Of a DNA stretch of 64,000 nt, positions 23,130 to 33,355 are shown in pieces. Each line of letters begins with the position of its first letter. The first letter of the stretch is position 1. The notes below the pieces were generated by a model, which saw only the letters and a program-made list of their open reading frames with translations, ran no database searches and was not told the origin of the DNA. The stretch spans positions 2,046,001 to 2,110,000 of the forward strand of contig CM082592.2 of assembly GCA_040954595.2 (NCBI GenBank). The letters are read 5' to 3'. Made by a program: the position numbers and the translations under genes. This DNA comes from Balanoglossus misakiensis (lineage: Eukaryota > Hemichordata).

Positions 23130-23700
23130 ACAAACACCTCTGGAAGGGGGGGGGCAGGAGAATTGAGGGGGGATTTGAAAAAAATTGAGGGTATGTAAGG
23201 GGGGATTTGAAATAATTTAGGGACTGAAAGGGGGGGGACTTGAAAACTTTGACGACTAAATATTTATTTTGAGTCCACAAAAATGCAGTTTCGCGCCGTT
23301 TATTTTACAAAATTTTCTAATGGGGGAGGTGGACACCCCCTCCCACACCCACCCCCTCCATTAATCAACACCTTCCAATCATTGATTGGTTTATCTAGTG
23401 TCCCAGGTCAGGGGACTTGACCCCACCGCATGATAACTTTGAGCGGCAACGGTTAAATTTGTCCTCCCGAACATACCAGTAGTTGAGTTAGTTTGCTTTT
23501 GCCAGGTTCATTAAAATGTAGCTTTGAGCTCTGTATTTTATAAAATTTTCTTACGTGAAATCCCCCCCCCCCATTTTCTTTCACAGAGCAAAACACATCA
23601 CCTAGTATCTATCTTGTAAAAAAAGAAAAACAGCGCTCCCATTTTTTAAGTATTTGTATTCTGTGTTGGGAGACAACCCCCTTCAATTCTCGGTTTACAG
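23130..23700. mobile_element. Fragment of the G-rich TIR element family
   Basis: 23220-23420 and parts to 23700 match 59490-59850 (word TATTTATTTTGAGTCCACAA and the CACCCCCTCCCACACCCACC block). Termini are not recognisable, so this is a degraded copy within the intron. Confidence 0.6.
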
Positions 23701-24478
23701 TGTCTATTAACTATTAACTCATTTCTTACATTTCTCATACACTGCTTCCATTGATCTGGAATAGCTTTTTTTTAAAATCATGTACTGAGTAATCCAGTTT
23801 CTTTTTTTCTGTAGCTTGTTTAAAAGACAGTGCTGATCAATGAAATTACCATTAACAAATAAGTCGGCTATATGAATAAATCCAGCCTCGATCCACTCAG
23901 TGAAAAATAAAGGAATGTTATTTACCGTTATATGTGGCCGTTAGATTCATGATGCAGGATATATTGATAAGCTAGCGGAGTACTTGGTATATTAGCATGC
24001 TGTATGGAGTAGAACAAGAAATTGCATTTAGTACACAGAACAAAAATACTGAAATTACAGCCAAAAGATACAGCTTATGTCCCTTTAATGTGAGTGCCAA
24101 TGTCAAATAGTGTTATATAAACACAAACAGGCAAAGACGGTCTGGGAAAGTGCTCGCATGGGGGTGTATATGACAGTACGAAGAGGTACACGGCAACGAG
24201 CGGGATCAACAAAGAATCACGTGACCTGTCTCTATCTCCACACAACTCGTTACATCAGGATGCAGCAACATCGGCCAAATTTGCCTCCGAAAATTTCTTC
24301 CTGGCTGACGGTGAGAATATGTTTTATTTACGTTTATAGCAACGGAAAGGGAATCAAAATGTGAAGAGTAATTTCATGGCTTCATAAACATGCACGTCTA
24401 AGCATAGTATTGACATAAAGCTAAGCATTTTGCGTAACATATATATGACAAGCGCCCATCTATTTTTACCTATGTTCG

Positions 24479-24659
24479 TTTACTTTTTGCTGACACATTT
24501 CTGGTAAAAACGTTAGAAAACAAGGAAAATGCAATGTTTCTCTCATGATTCTGGCATATAACCTGAGTGGTGGGCAGGTAGTCACATATAAATAAGATAT
24601 CCTACAACTTCGCTTGTTTTCTAACATTTTTGCCACGCATGACCCAACAAAAAGTAAAT
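24479..24659. mobile_element. MITE of about 180 bp with imperfect TIRs
   Basis: TTTACTTTTTG at the left and CAAAAAGTAAA at the right, with further pairing of GTTAGAAAACAAG inside. Intronic, 20 bp before exon 6 of the VWA7-like gene. Confidence 0.5.
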
Positions 24660-27600
24660 GAGTGTACATGTACATATAGGGTATGGGCTTCGTTACCATA
24701 TCAGCGACGAGGCCTTTCTTGAACTTTTCAACCTCCGACAAAACAGTTCCAAGTCCCTCAGCATCGCCATGGACGTCACCGGAAGCATGTCTGACGATAT
24801 ACAGGCGGCCAAAGAGGAATGCTACCGATTGATTGATTGATGAGCGAGTGGGCACAGTTAATGAACCGGCCAATTATGTACTGGTGCCATTCAGCGACCC
24901 AGGTTAGTCTTGTCTGACGGCTTTATGCACACCAAGAGGGTGGCTTACATTGAGCGGCTTCGCCCGTAATGTTTGTTGCTTTTCTGATGAAATGTAGTTG
25001 ATAAGTTGGTTAGTTTCTAGTCTGCAGACATGACTCACTGTATCCTTGTCTATGGCAGCCACTTCGTAACCTAAAACAATCTTGTACATTATTACCGAAA
25101 TCAGGCGGTGTTAAGCATATAATTGACGCATGTTGCATAATATGCAGAATATTGTAGGCTAATCATATAAATGTTACCAATATAGTGTTTTTACCTCTAT
25201 TTTCTTCAACCTTACGCCAGACTACGGCCCGGTGTATGTCACTACAGATGCTGAAACTTTCAAAGCCGCGATAAGTAATTTAAATGCAAACGGGGGCGGT
25301 GATTGTCCCGAACTGGCGATGTCTGGGACGGAACTTGCCGTACAGCACAGGTACGTATGTAAAACAAAACCGAAACAGTTGTGAGATGCATTTAGCTTGA
25401 GAGTTATTGAAAATGAAATTCATACAGATCATCAGCTTCTTTGATTATAGTTGCAAGTACATTAAACTTGTGGTCGTTATTTTCCCACAGTCTACCTTAT
25501 GATATGGCGAGGAAGTGTGACAAGTTTTGTTGCACAGTTGCTTAGCGGAATTTATCTTCAATGTATGAGTTCGGCTGCGACATACGGACACCATCATTCC
25601 GTACGTTTGTTCGTGTATACACAGTCATGCAGAGTCGATTTCCAGGGAATAGTTGACGGAAATCAACTGTTGCCTGGCCAGGAAAAAGTATCCGAAACCT
25701 GCTAACAGCACAATTCTTTTAGTCTGCCAGGTTCAGATCTGTTCGTGTTTACCGATGCAAGTGCCAAAGACACCAACAAAACGGAATACGTTCGTGATTT
25801 CGCCCTGGAACGAAATGTGCGGGTTACTTATCGGCTGACCGGGACTTGCGGGTATGCTCGCCGATCAGTTGGGTCAATGGCTCGTGGTCAGTCTCAAGGT
25901 AGGGTGTTATTGCTCCACGGAATTCAGTATAAAAGCGTGCGTGCATGGTTTCATAACAAAGAAAAAATGTATTCCTTCTGGGGCAATTCAAATAAGTAAA
26001 GTGTATTCACCTGAAGATGCAATCGCGGATCCAAACAAAGTTTGAAAAACATTTTAAGGTGGCAATGTTAGTGTCAGTGGATGGGAATGGTTGATGGCAA
26101 CTCCCTGACAGAGTAAAATGCCTTGGTCATTTGATCTAAAAACCACCATGATAATCGTTCTGATCTGCTTCAATGCTCTTCCATTCAGCAGATCACGTTC
26201 CCAGTCGGAGAGAGCACTCTCGAAGGAAGCGCAGTTTAGACGCTTATCGGTCAATTTCCGAGGCGACCGGTGGAGTGGTTCTTGAAGTGACCAAATAGGA
26301 GTTGAAAGGAGCAACGGAGATCATCAACCTCAGCTTTGAAGGAGCCGAAGTCTACATTCTCATCGTCGATTTGACTGGAAGTGTCACAGTCACATTTCCG
26401 GTGGACAACACTGTTTCCCGGGTAGAGATCGCCGTCTCTGCATCGGACGCAACTCTCAGCAAGATAGACTACGCCCTCACGGATCCAAATGTTAAATACT
26501 ACTAGTATTCTGGTTTGTCAACTCCTGTTCATTGGCTTCAAAACTTCATTCGTTGACTGTTTCAGATTGTAATAAGGCAAAAAGTGAGTATCTGACCAAG
26601 CAATGACATTTGTAGAAATCTATTTGTAGAAATCTATAGATTTTAGACTTGGGGTAGACTATATGTTTTAGGCTAAGTCATGCAATTACTGACAGAAAAT
26701 GAATCATCTTTTGTTCGGTAGGTCGCGTACGGAATGATTCCACAGAAGTTGTGAATAACGGGGAGGAACTTGTCTTGGTGATAAACGCCATCGACGTCGG
26801 AGAGTGGGGATTGACTTTGAACGACGACAAGCTATGGCACATTGTCGTCAACGCGAGAAGTCCCATCGACTTTTTATACACATTCTACAAAGAAGATTAT
26901 GCTGGCCAGATGGTACCCCTTCACGGCTCACCAGCGATAGGTACGTGGCTTACTCTTCCAGTTCAAAACTGCCAGCGGAGCGTAAGTCACAAAATCGGGA
27001 TTTCCACCCTTCCTTCAAGATAGATGCTTACCACGTTGGCCCAAGTGAGTGTTACAAAGCACTAAAATATAATTGGGTGCCGATAACCATCACTGATTTA
27101 TATATGCTGTGCATTTTTGGTTTGATTTTTCCCCTCCATGGTAACCGTGGCTGGATTTGCATCGAATGACTTCTAAATATTGTCCAGTTCCATGTAAACT
27201 GGTGGAACACCTAGTGCTTAAAACTTAAGTATTCATTCTCCCCGATTTTCCACAGACCAAGAAGTTTCAGTGGTCGTGTCCATCACGGGACAGGAGTATG
27301 TTTCGTCTGTACCACAACTGATCCTTACCACAAACGACGGTGTCGAGTTTGAGACCGCTATGGTCATGATTAGTGAAGGATCATAACGTGCCCAAGTCCA
27401 AATACCCAGGGAGGTATGAACATGTGTGAAACATTTTGTTCAGGACAGACAATTAATGCTGTATACCGATCAGCCACATTCGGCTTCGATAAGGTAGTCA
27501 GATTGTGTTTCCTCGACTGGTAAACATCGTATCATGAATGCATTACATCGAGTGCACATATGATTTAGAGTTGTTCCAATTTTTATAAGGTAGACCCTTT

Positions 27601-29767
27601 TTGGTAAACGTTAGTATGCAAAGAATGAGTCAAACTCACTTGCATTTTTTATATGCATAATTTTTGTCACAGTTTTCCTGAAGGATTTTGGAATACAGCT
27701 GAAACGGTTGGACAGCGAAGGAGCACGATTCCAAAGAACCAAGTCCGTTGATGTCAAAGTTCAACCAGTAAGCTTGGAAATGGATAATGGGGTCACGCGT
27801 AAGTGTTTTATACAATCCCCACATAACCTGGAACTACTTCTAATAGTAAAATGAAACATTGGAGAAAAATTTGAGAGGACAGCTGCTGCAAAGATGAAAA
27901 ATGAAATCATACCAATGAGTATGACGTCATTCTGTTATAATGCGAATAAAAATTGTTGTCTGTTCCATTGGTTTCTCACAGATTCCCTCGACCCAGGCGG
28001 CATCCCCCTTCAGATTAATTTCACAATACGTAACCATGGCGATGACGCAGGCCACTACTCGGTCACGGCCGAGGAATATTTGTTCCTCCAAGCATACTTT
28101 CCTGAAAGAGTTGAGATTCCAGCAAAATCCTCTTGTGCTGGTTATATGATAGCCGCCGTCTTGAACAACGACACAGAAAGTGGTACAATCAGGTACGACA
28201 CAAAATCATATAGAATTCCATTTTGCAGAATGTAGCAATACTCCAGTGTTTATTTTTTTCTCTCCGAGGAAACATTAGGATACAACACGTATGCATCTGC
28301 AGTGACAAGTGTTGTTTGAGAAAGAAATAAGCACGAACGTTAGGATTTCACCTTGTATACCCTTAATAGACTAGGCGTACTTTTGGAACCAGGTTAAGAA
28401 TAGTTTAGAAATCACTGGTTGATCAATGTTTAGGCCACTGTCATGAATACCACAGACTGATGAATGTTTGTGTATCTTGGAATTGTAATGTCTGATTGTT
28501 TGTGCGTTCTTGTCTCAAGTGCTGGGTCAGTGAAAGTCACCAGTGACGGAGGCGGAACGTCCAATGAATTGCACTTTAAACTTATTGTCATGGAATATCT
28601 CGAATACTACAGAGGGATAGAGGATGACGTTCCGGCAGAAAGTAGTGGTTGCAATTACTAGTAATCATACTGTTTGTTGTTGTTGTTTTTTTGTGTTGTT
28701 TTTTTGTTGTTGTTTTTTTTGGGGGGGGGCTTGCAACAAATGTACTATAAGCTTACTACGAAGACACGACAGTTCAAAAGGCTCATCAATAGAACCAAAT
28801 TTTCTACATTATTTTTTGCAAATCCTGGATTTTGGGAAACCAGATGGATACTGCATTCATTGCCAGTAGTTTATTTATGACTCATGTGACAGGAACTTCT
28901 TGTCACTGCCTGATACAAATTCAATGCAATTTTGCTAGTAGACGTTTACAATTTTGTTCGAAAGCTAGTTGATGTCGATCCTTTAGAGGCCCAAATGTGT
29001 TTATTAATATGTTGATTTTCACTTCAGTCGACTTCAAAAATTCTTATTTGGACAGACCCATATGATTAAGTTTGTGCTGTATCTATGTTACCACACAGGA
29101 AGAGGTTGACGATGAGGCTGGGACCGGGGGCGCACTACACTGGACCATTATGATTGCCGTTGCCGTTGGCACAGTGGTTGTATTGGTGACCGATATTTTA
29201 ATTGCTGTTTGTTCAGTGAAACATGCTAATAAGAACAAAGTAGTCGCCATGTAAAATAGTGTGGATATTTCTTGCATGGGCGTGCAAATACCACCATTAC
29301 ATATTGGGAATTGAAGTGTTTTAGTATGTCTAACTTGTTCTTTCAAAATTATTGTACATATTATGTAAATGTTGTGACTACATGTATATTTGGGAATTTT
29401 CAAAACAATTTTAATATCTAATTTCATTTAAATAACTTGCAGAAAGGTACGTTGGCCGTCTCTTTTCAAATATGTGAGATAAATGTCTACTTTTGTGTGC
29501 ATATAGTACATCAGGTTTTGTAATAGTCTGGTTCACTGATGTGTTCTATTTATGCCAGGTCGGGTTTCATCACGGTCCTCCGTCCAATTTCTCAACCATT
29601 TGCCGTGCTTTCATCTCCAACACTGTGCTACTGATTCAAGTGATTTTCTTATGAAATATTCGTTATAGAAAATTACTTCCTATATGTTCATATGTTAACT
29701 GGTGAGATTTATGCGTCATGGGTTTAAGGAAAATTAAATGAAACTGTTTTAATGTACTGATGAAAAG

Positions 29768-29773
29768 AATAAA
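29768..29773 (+). promoter_or_regulatory. Polyadenylation signal of the VWA7-like gene
   Basis: AATAAA about 510 bp after the stop codon, the first good signal downstream. Confidence 0.5.
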
Positions 29774-30342
29774 TTTGAACCCTTGATTTTTGTATAGCAC
29801 TACTTTTGGGGGACATCACGCCTGAAGGGCGATGCTCCGTCCAATGTAATGTATTTACGTATATCACTTTAGCTTATGAATTTTCATTTTATGACACATG
29901 GCAAAAATCGGCCGTCTTGAAATTGTGTCGACCACATCACTCCCCTAGGTAACAAAACCCTTTTTAGGGTAGGAAGAATTATTATACACCTACACTCCAC
30001 AAATATGGTGTGGCGTCTGTCACATATGGTTTCCTACATGTATCTTCAAAGAGCATTTATTTTCTGGCTTATGCATGCAAGCTGCACTCATGCTACACAT
30101 CTGGACCCATCGGCCAGATGGCATGCCTGATCGATTAGCAATACGGACGATAGACTGTCGACAGTCCCTCGCGCCTATTAATGTGTATCTTTTTTTAGTT
30201 AATACATGACGGATAATTTTTGCAAACATTAACAGTGCAATGAGATAACAGCTATGGGGTTTTCAAAGGTCTAAATTAATCGACGAGTTATCATTACTAG
30301 CTTTGTGAACCGCGTAGCGAGAACGGCGGATTCACTGGGAAA

Positions 30343-30609
30343 ATGATTTTTCGCTGGCACGCCAGTTTTGCTGCTTTGGTGTTTGTGGTCAACTTTATGG
30401 TTGCCACCGAGGCATTCTACGCTTTGCTGAGTAAGTCCGAAAGCCCACAAGATGACCACACTCATTACACAATGTCCCACGAAGCCTTACTGACTGTAGT
30501 GGCCAAATATCTGGAAGACAACCCTCGGACACGAAGTTCCGTACAGCCCGGTGATTTAGTCGGACTCGATCCGTTGACGTCGTCAAGTCTGTGTACAGCC
30601 TACTATGGG
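30343..30609 (+). pseudogene. Second copy of VWA7-like exon 1
   Basis: It has an ATG, a new signal peptide (FAALVFVVNFMVATEAFY), then 68 residues nearly identical to exon 1 at 19173 (LLSKSESPQDDHTHYTMSHE onward). A clean donor GTATGC follows TACTATGG. No exon 2 homologue follows before the retroelement cluster at 30.7-33.4 kb, so the copy is a gene start without a body here. The nucleotide match begins at about 30405, at the signal-peptide end; the leader itself differs. Confidence 0.75.
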
Positions 30610-30672
30610 GTATGCATTGCTTTTAGCCTTGCTGTCATTTGTGTCAGCCGAGCTGTAGCAGTAAGTTGATAA

Positions 30673-30712
30673 GTGTCCGTCCGTCGTCCGTCCGTCCGTC
30701 CGGCGTCCGTCA
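30673..30712. repeat. CCGT microsatellite
   Basis: Interrupted tandem CCGT/CGTC units immediately after the duplicated exon 1. Confidence 0.7.
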
Positions 30713-30714
30713 AC

Positions 30715-30850
30715 TTTTGGTATTTCAATCTTCTTCTTTAAAACAACTTGGCATATTTAGCTGAAATTTGGTTGGAATGTGTGTTATGGTGCCCTTACCG
30801 GATTTTGTTAATTTGGAATTGATGGGGACATGAATATGTCTCAAACTTCA
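30715..30850. repeat. Outlying copy of the 147-bp tandem repeat
   Basis: GGAATGTGTGTTATGGTGCC and its context match units at 32600-32945. The BEL/Pao-like element lies between the two blocks, so the array may have been split by it. Confidence 0.6.
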
Positions 30851-31257
30851 ATAAACTAAGGAATAACCTGTTATAACAGGTGAACAGTGTATGGGCTTAA
30901 CTCTAGTTCCCAGGAGTTGGTAGGCGAAGCCTGCCTTGAACATCACACGGTTCCCAACATCCTCCCGCCCGCAAAGATTGAAATTGAAATACAAACACAA
31001 TGAAAAATTCACAATGAAAATTTTGCAAGTAAAGGTCATCGCACTTGGTATACATCAAAAATGTTGGAATCTCAAATCCGAAAAACGATATCACAAACAG
31101 GTACACAGAAATTCAAGTTCAACTACAGTATCTTAAACAAAAATAAAAAAATAGTGGAAAGGCTTCGAATTAGACCAGAAAAAATAGCTATTCCTACAAA
31201 GTGAAAATACAAATCGCTAAACTAATGTAGTGAACCTCGAGAGTCCGATTGAGGTTT

Positions 31258-32202
31258 TCAAGTACCCCGTATGAAACAGAAATATTGTCTCTCGTTTTCT
31301 TCGTGCAATCTGCGGGACGTCATCCGCTTGTCTCTGTCTCCCTTCAACCACTGCATTCGACGATTTAGAAACCAAACCTTTACCTGTTTTTCTGTGGGTG
31401 TCTCGTTCTGCTGAACGCTGCTCTCTAATTCTCTTGGTTGCTTCTCGGTGGTGGTGAAGGTCGTCGGTTCTTTTCTTGGTTTGCGGCTCGGGTCAAGCTT
31501 GTGCCCGTCTTCGTTGTTTCCATTTGCTTCGTCTTCAGAAGTACTGTTCCCGATCTTGCTAGTGTCGGTCTGGTCGCTCGACTGCTGTTGTGTCGACGGA
31601 TCGGTCGTTTTCGGGTTGGGTCTGCAGCTCTTGTTGTCTAGGTTGACGGTCGAGGCGTTGATGTTGGTCCCCATGTTGACTGCGATGGCGGTTGGTCTGA
31701 CTGGCGGCTCCACCTCGATGGTCACTGTCGGTTGGTGTTGGTCGGTGGTGACGGCGTTGCACGGGGAAATGTCATCGGAAATGTCGTCTGGTGAAGATTC
31801 AGTGGAGACCGGTTCAGATTCAGTGGGGACCGGTGGGCTTGCTCGCCGCTTCAGAATACTTGCTTGACTGTTTCCAAGGGCTGGACCGGTCTGGTTTGAG
31901 GGTGGTGAAGCCTGTTGTTCCAACCATTTCTTGAACCTCACCAACTTCTCTTCTATCTCTATGAGATAGTCATCGGATGCCGCGAACTCTTCATCGAAAT
32001 CTTCACCGTCAAGTCCGTCGAGAATTTTCTCGTCCAGGAGCTTGATGATCTTGAGTTTCTCTCTCATGTTTCGGATTGTTAACTTCATGAGAATGATCTG
32101 GTCTCGGTGAGGAACTTCTGCGGTGTTTAAATCTTCAACCCTGCGGATGAGTTTAGTCATTTGACTGCGGTGGCCCCTTCTGTTGCGCTTGTCCAACTCC
32201 AT
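31258..32202 (-). CDS. Gag-like protein fused in frame to a shortened Mox-like homeodomain
   Basis: A 314-residue open frame starting 22 nt after an LTR. Residues 1-100 (RNRRGHRSQMTKLIRRVEDL; DDYLIEIEEKLVRFKKWLEQ) look like the N-terminal Gag of BEL/Pao or related LTR elements (DUF1759-like, helical). Residues 115-235 are Pro/Ser/Thr-rich. Residues 240-259 (RKPRKEPTTFTTTEKQPREL) resemble the arm and helix 1 of a Mox/Meox homeodomain, and 271-290 (EKQVKVWFLNRRMQWLKGD) its recognition helix, with Leu at homeodomain position 50 in place of Gln. About 22 residues (end of helix 1 to helix 2) are missing between them. A 21-residue tail follows. No pol is present. It could be a captured host sequence or a retroelement joined to a homeobox exon. 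Confidence 0.6.
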   Translation of the reverse strand: MELDKRNRRGHRSQMTKLIRRVEDLNTAEVPHRDQIILMKLTIRNMREKLKIIKLLDEKILDGLDGEDFDEEFAASDDYLIEIEEKLVRFKKWLEQQASPPSNQTGPALGNSQASILKRRASPPVPTESEPVSTESSPDDISDDISPCNAVTTDQHQPTVTIEVEPPVRPTAIAVNMGTNINASTVNLDNKSCRPNPKTTDPSTQQQSSDQTDTSKIGNSTSEDEANGNNEDGHKLDPSRKPRKEPTTFTTTEKQPRELESSVQQNETPTEKQVKVWFLNRRMQWLKGDRDKRMTSRRLHEENERQYFCFIRGT

Positions 32203-32220
32203 CCTGGTCTCGGCACCATA
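32203..32220 (-). promoter_or_regulatory. Primer-binding-site-like sequence
   Basis: TGGTGCCGAGACCAGG directly after the LTR and before the gag ATG, the position and style of tRNA primer sites in BEL/Pao and related elements. Confidence 0.55.
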
Positions 32221-32223
32221 AAA

Positions 32224-32533
32224 TGTACGGCGTACACTTTGAGAAAAGGTTCAGGGAGTGGAGAGGGACGAATGGCCGGGAAGTGAGACTCGATGCGCGA
32301 GTTGTGGTTACCAAATTCAAGTCTGATTTATTGTCACAAACTCTGCGGTTTATATACAGTGTGGTGAACTTTGGCATTCACACCTGGTACAATAGGTTTG
32401 GTGACCGGCGTCACACAGGCAACAAATAAAGAAATAACATGTCTGAAGGAATTACATGTCTGATAAAGGAATTACATGTCTGATAGACAAATTGTGGGCG
32501 GAGTCTATAATATGCCGTGTGTGGTCTCCGACA
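32224..32533 (-). mobile_element. 310-bp LTR of the BEL/Pao-like element
   Basis: On the minus strand it starts TGTCGGAGACCACACACGG and ends GTACGCCGTACA (TG...CA). It contains TATATAAACC and, 35 nt on, AATAAA, as expected for an LTR promoter and poly(A) signal. Only one copy is in the window. Confidence 0.7.
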
Positions 32534-32945
32534 ATATGCAAATTAGATCTAAATATAGAATTGTTGGTAAAAAATCTTCTTCTCCCTAACTACATGTACG
32601 ATGGAGCTGAAATTTGGTAGGAATGTGTGTTATGGTGTCCCTACCTGATTTTGTTAATTTGCATTTGATGATGTCATGAATATGCAAATTAGATCTAAAA
32701 ATAGAATTTTGGGTCAAAAATCTTCTTCTCCATAACTACATGTACGATGGAGCTGAAATTTAGTAGGAATGTGTGTTATGGTGCCCCTACCTGATTTTTT
32801 AATTTGGATGGGGTCACAAATACATATGTATGCAAATTAGATCTAAATATAGAATTTTTGGTAAACAATCTTCTTCTCCCTAACTACATGTACGATGGAG
32901 CTGAAATTTGGTAGGAATGTGTGTTATGGTGCCCCTACCTGATGG
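32534..32945. repeat. Tandem repeat, 147-bp period, about three units
   Basis: GAATTGTTGG...ACATGTACGATGGAGCTGAA recurs at about 32595, 32742 and 32890. It abuts the LTR on its left and the DIRS-like fragment on its right. Confidence 0.8.
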
Positions 32946-33355
32946 TACCTAAATTGGGAGAAATCCAGTCTGATACCGACACAGAAAAAGGTATTCATTT
33001 GCTACCTAATAAACAGTGTGGGCCAAGATGGGTCACCCGAGATCAGTATACAGAGTCAAAGTGTCCGCAAACTGAGACACGATCTAATGAGTGCATTGGA
33101 CAGGCAATCCCTTCCAGCCAAAGTATTAGCCAGGATTGCTGGACAGTGCATATCAATGACTCAGGCAATTATCCCGGGCAAACTACTACTACGGAGTGTC
33201 TATCGACTGCTTGCTGCAAAAACTTCATGGGACAATATACTAATAATAAACCAACCAGTGAAACAGGAAATGGAATGGTGGCTACAAGCCCTCCAATCAT
33301 GGAATGGCCGTTCAACCTCCACGATCAGTCAACTCCCGCATATATGACTTCAAAG
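32940..33355 (+). mobile_element. DIRS-like retrotransposon fragment (RNase H region)
   Basis: The frame at 33018-33347 reads VRKLRHDLMSALDRQSLPAK, ARIAGQCISMTQAIIPGKLL and EMEWWLQALQSWNGRSTSTI. This is the pattern after the RT in DIRS-type elements (an alpha-helical segment with GQ-x-ISM and a W-x-x-L-x-x-WNG end). The RT upstream is missing. Frame changes near 33010. Confidence 0.6.

Larger units (their letters stand above)
21144..24176 (+). other. Large intron of the VWA7-like gene
   Basis: The donor GTATGT follows exon 4 and the acceptor GACAG precedes exon 5. Apart from the repeats listed separately, no coding segment is seen. G- and C-runs are frequent at 23140-23570. Confidence 0.6.
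19173..29254 (+). pseudogene. VWA7-like protein gene, about 15 exons, with several lesions
   Basis: Exons read from sequence: 19173-19445, 19985-20107, 20663-20836, 20951-21143, 24177-24310, 24680-24902, 25221-25351, 25723-25898, 26240 to about 26490, 26722-26940, 27256-27413, 27673-27798, 27982-28192, 28520-28641, about 29104-29254. The product starts with a signal peptide (MKSRRCSAFVALLIFASVLV). It has the N-terminal region of VWA7-type proteins (IVQDFYSNANWVEM; SGINKESRDLSLSPHN), a VWA domain with an altered MIDAS (AMDVTGSMSDD) and GGGDCPELAMSGTELAV, then a beta-rich region, and ends in a TM helix (TIMIAVAVGTVVVLVTDILI) with a short basic tail. It is probably a secretory-pathway type I membrane protein. 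Lesions: -1 in exon 2, +4 (GATT) in exon 6, TAG in exon 9, a lost donor after exon 9, and a frameshift in exon 11. Family call firm, intactness not. Confidence 0.8.

Noticed and set aside
25491-25560. Alternative VWA7-like exon after the acceptor at 25491
   Set aside because: It stops after about 18 codons and lacks family motifs. The segment at 25723 fits the family and the phase.
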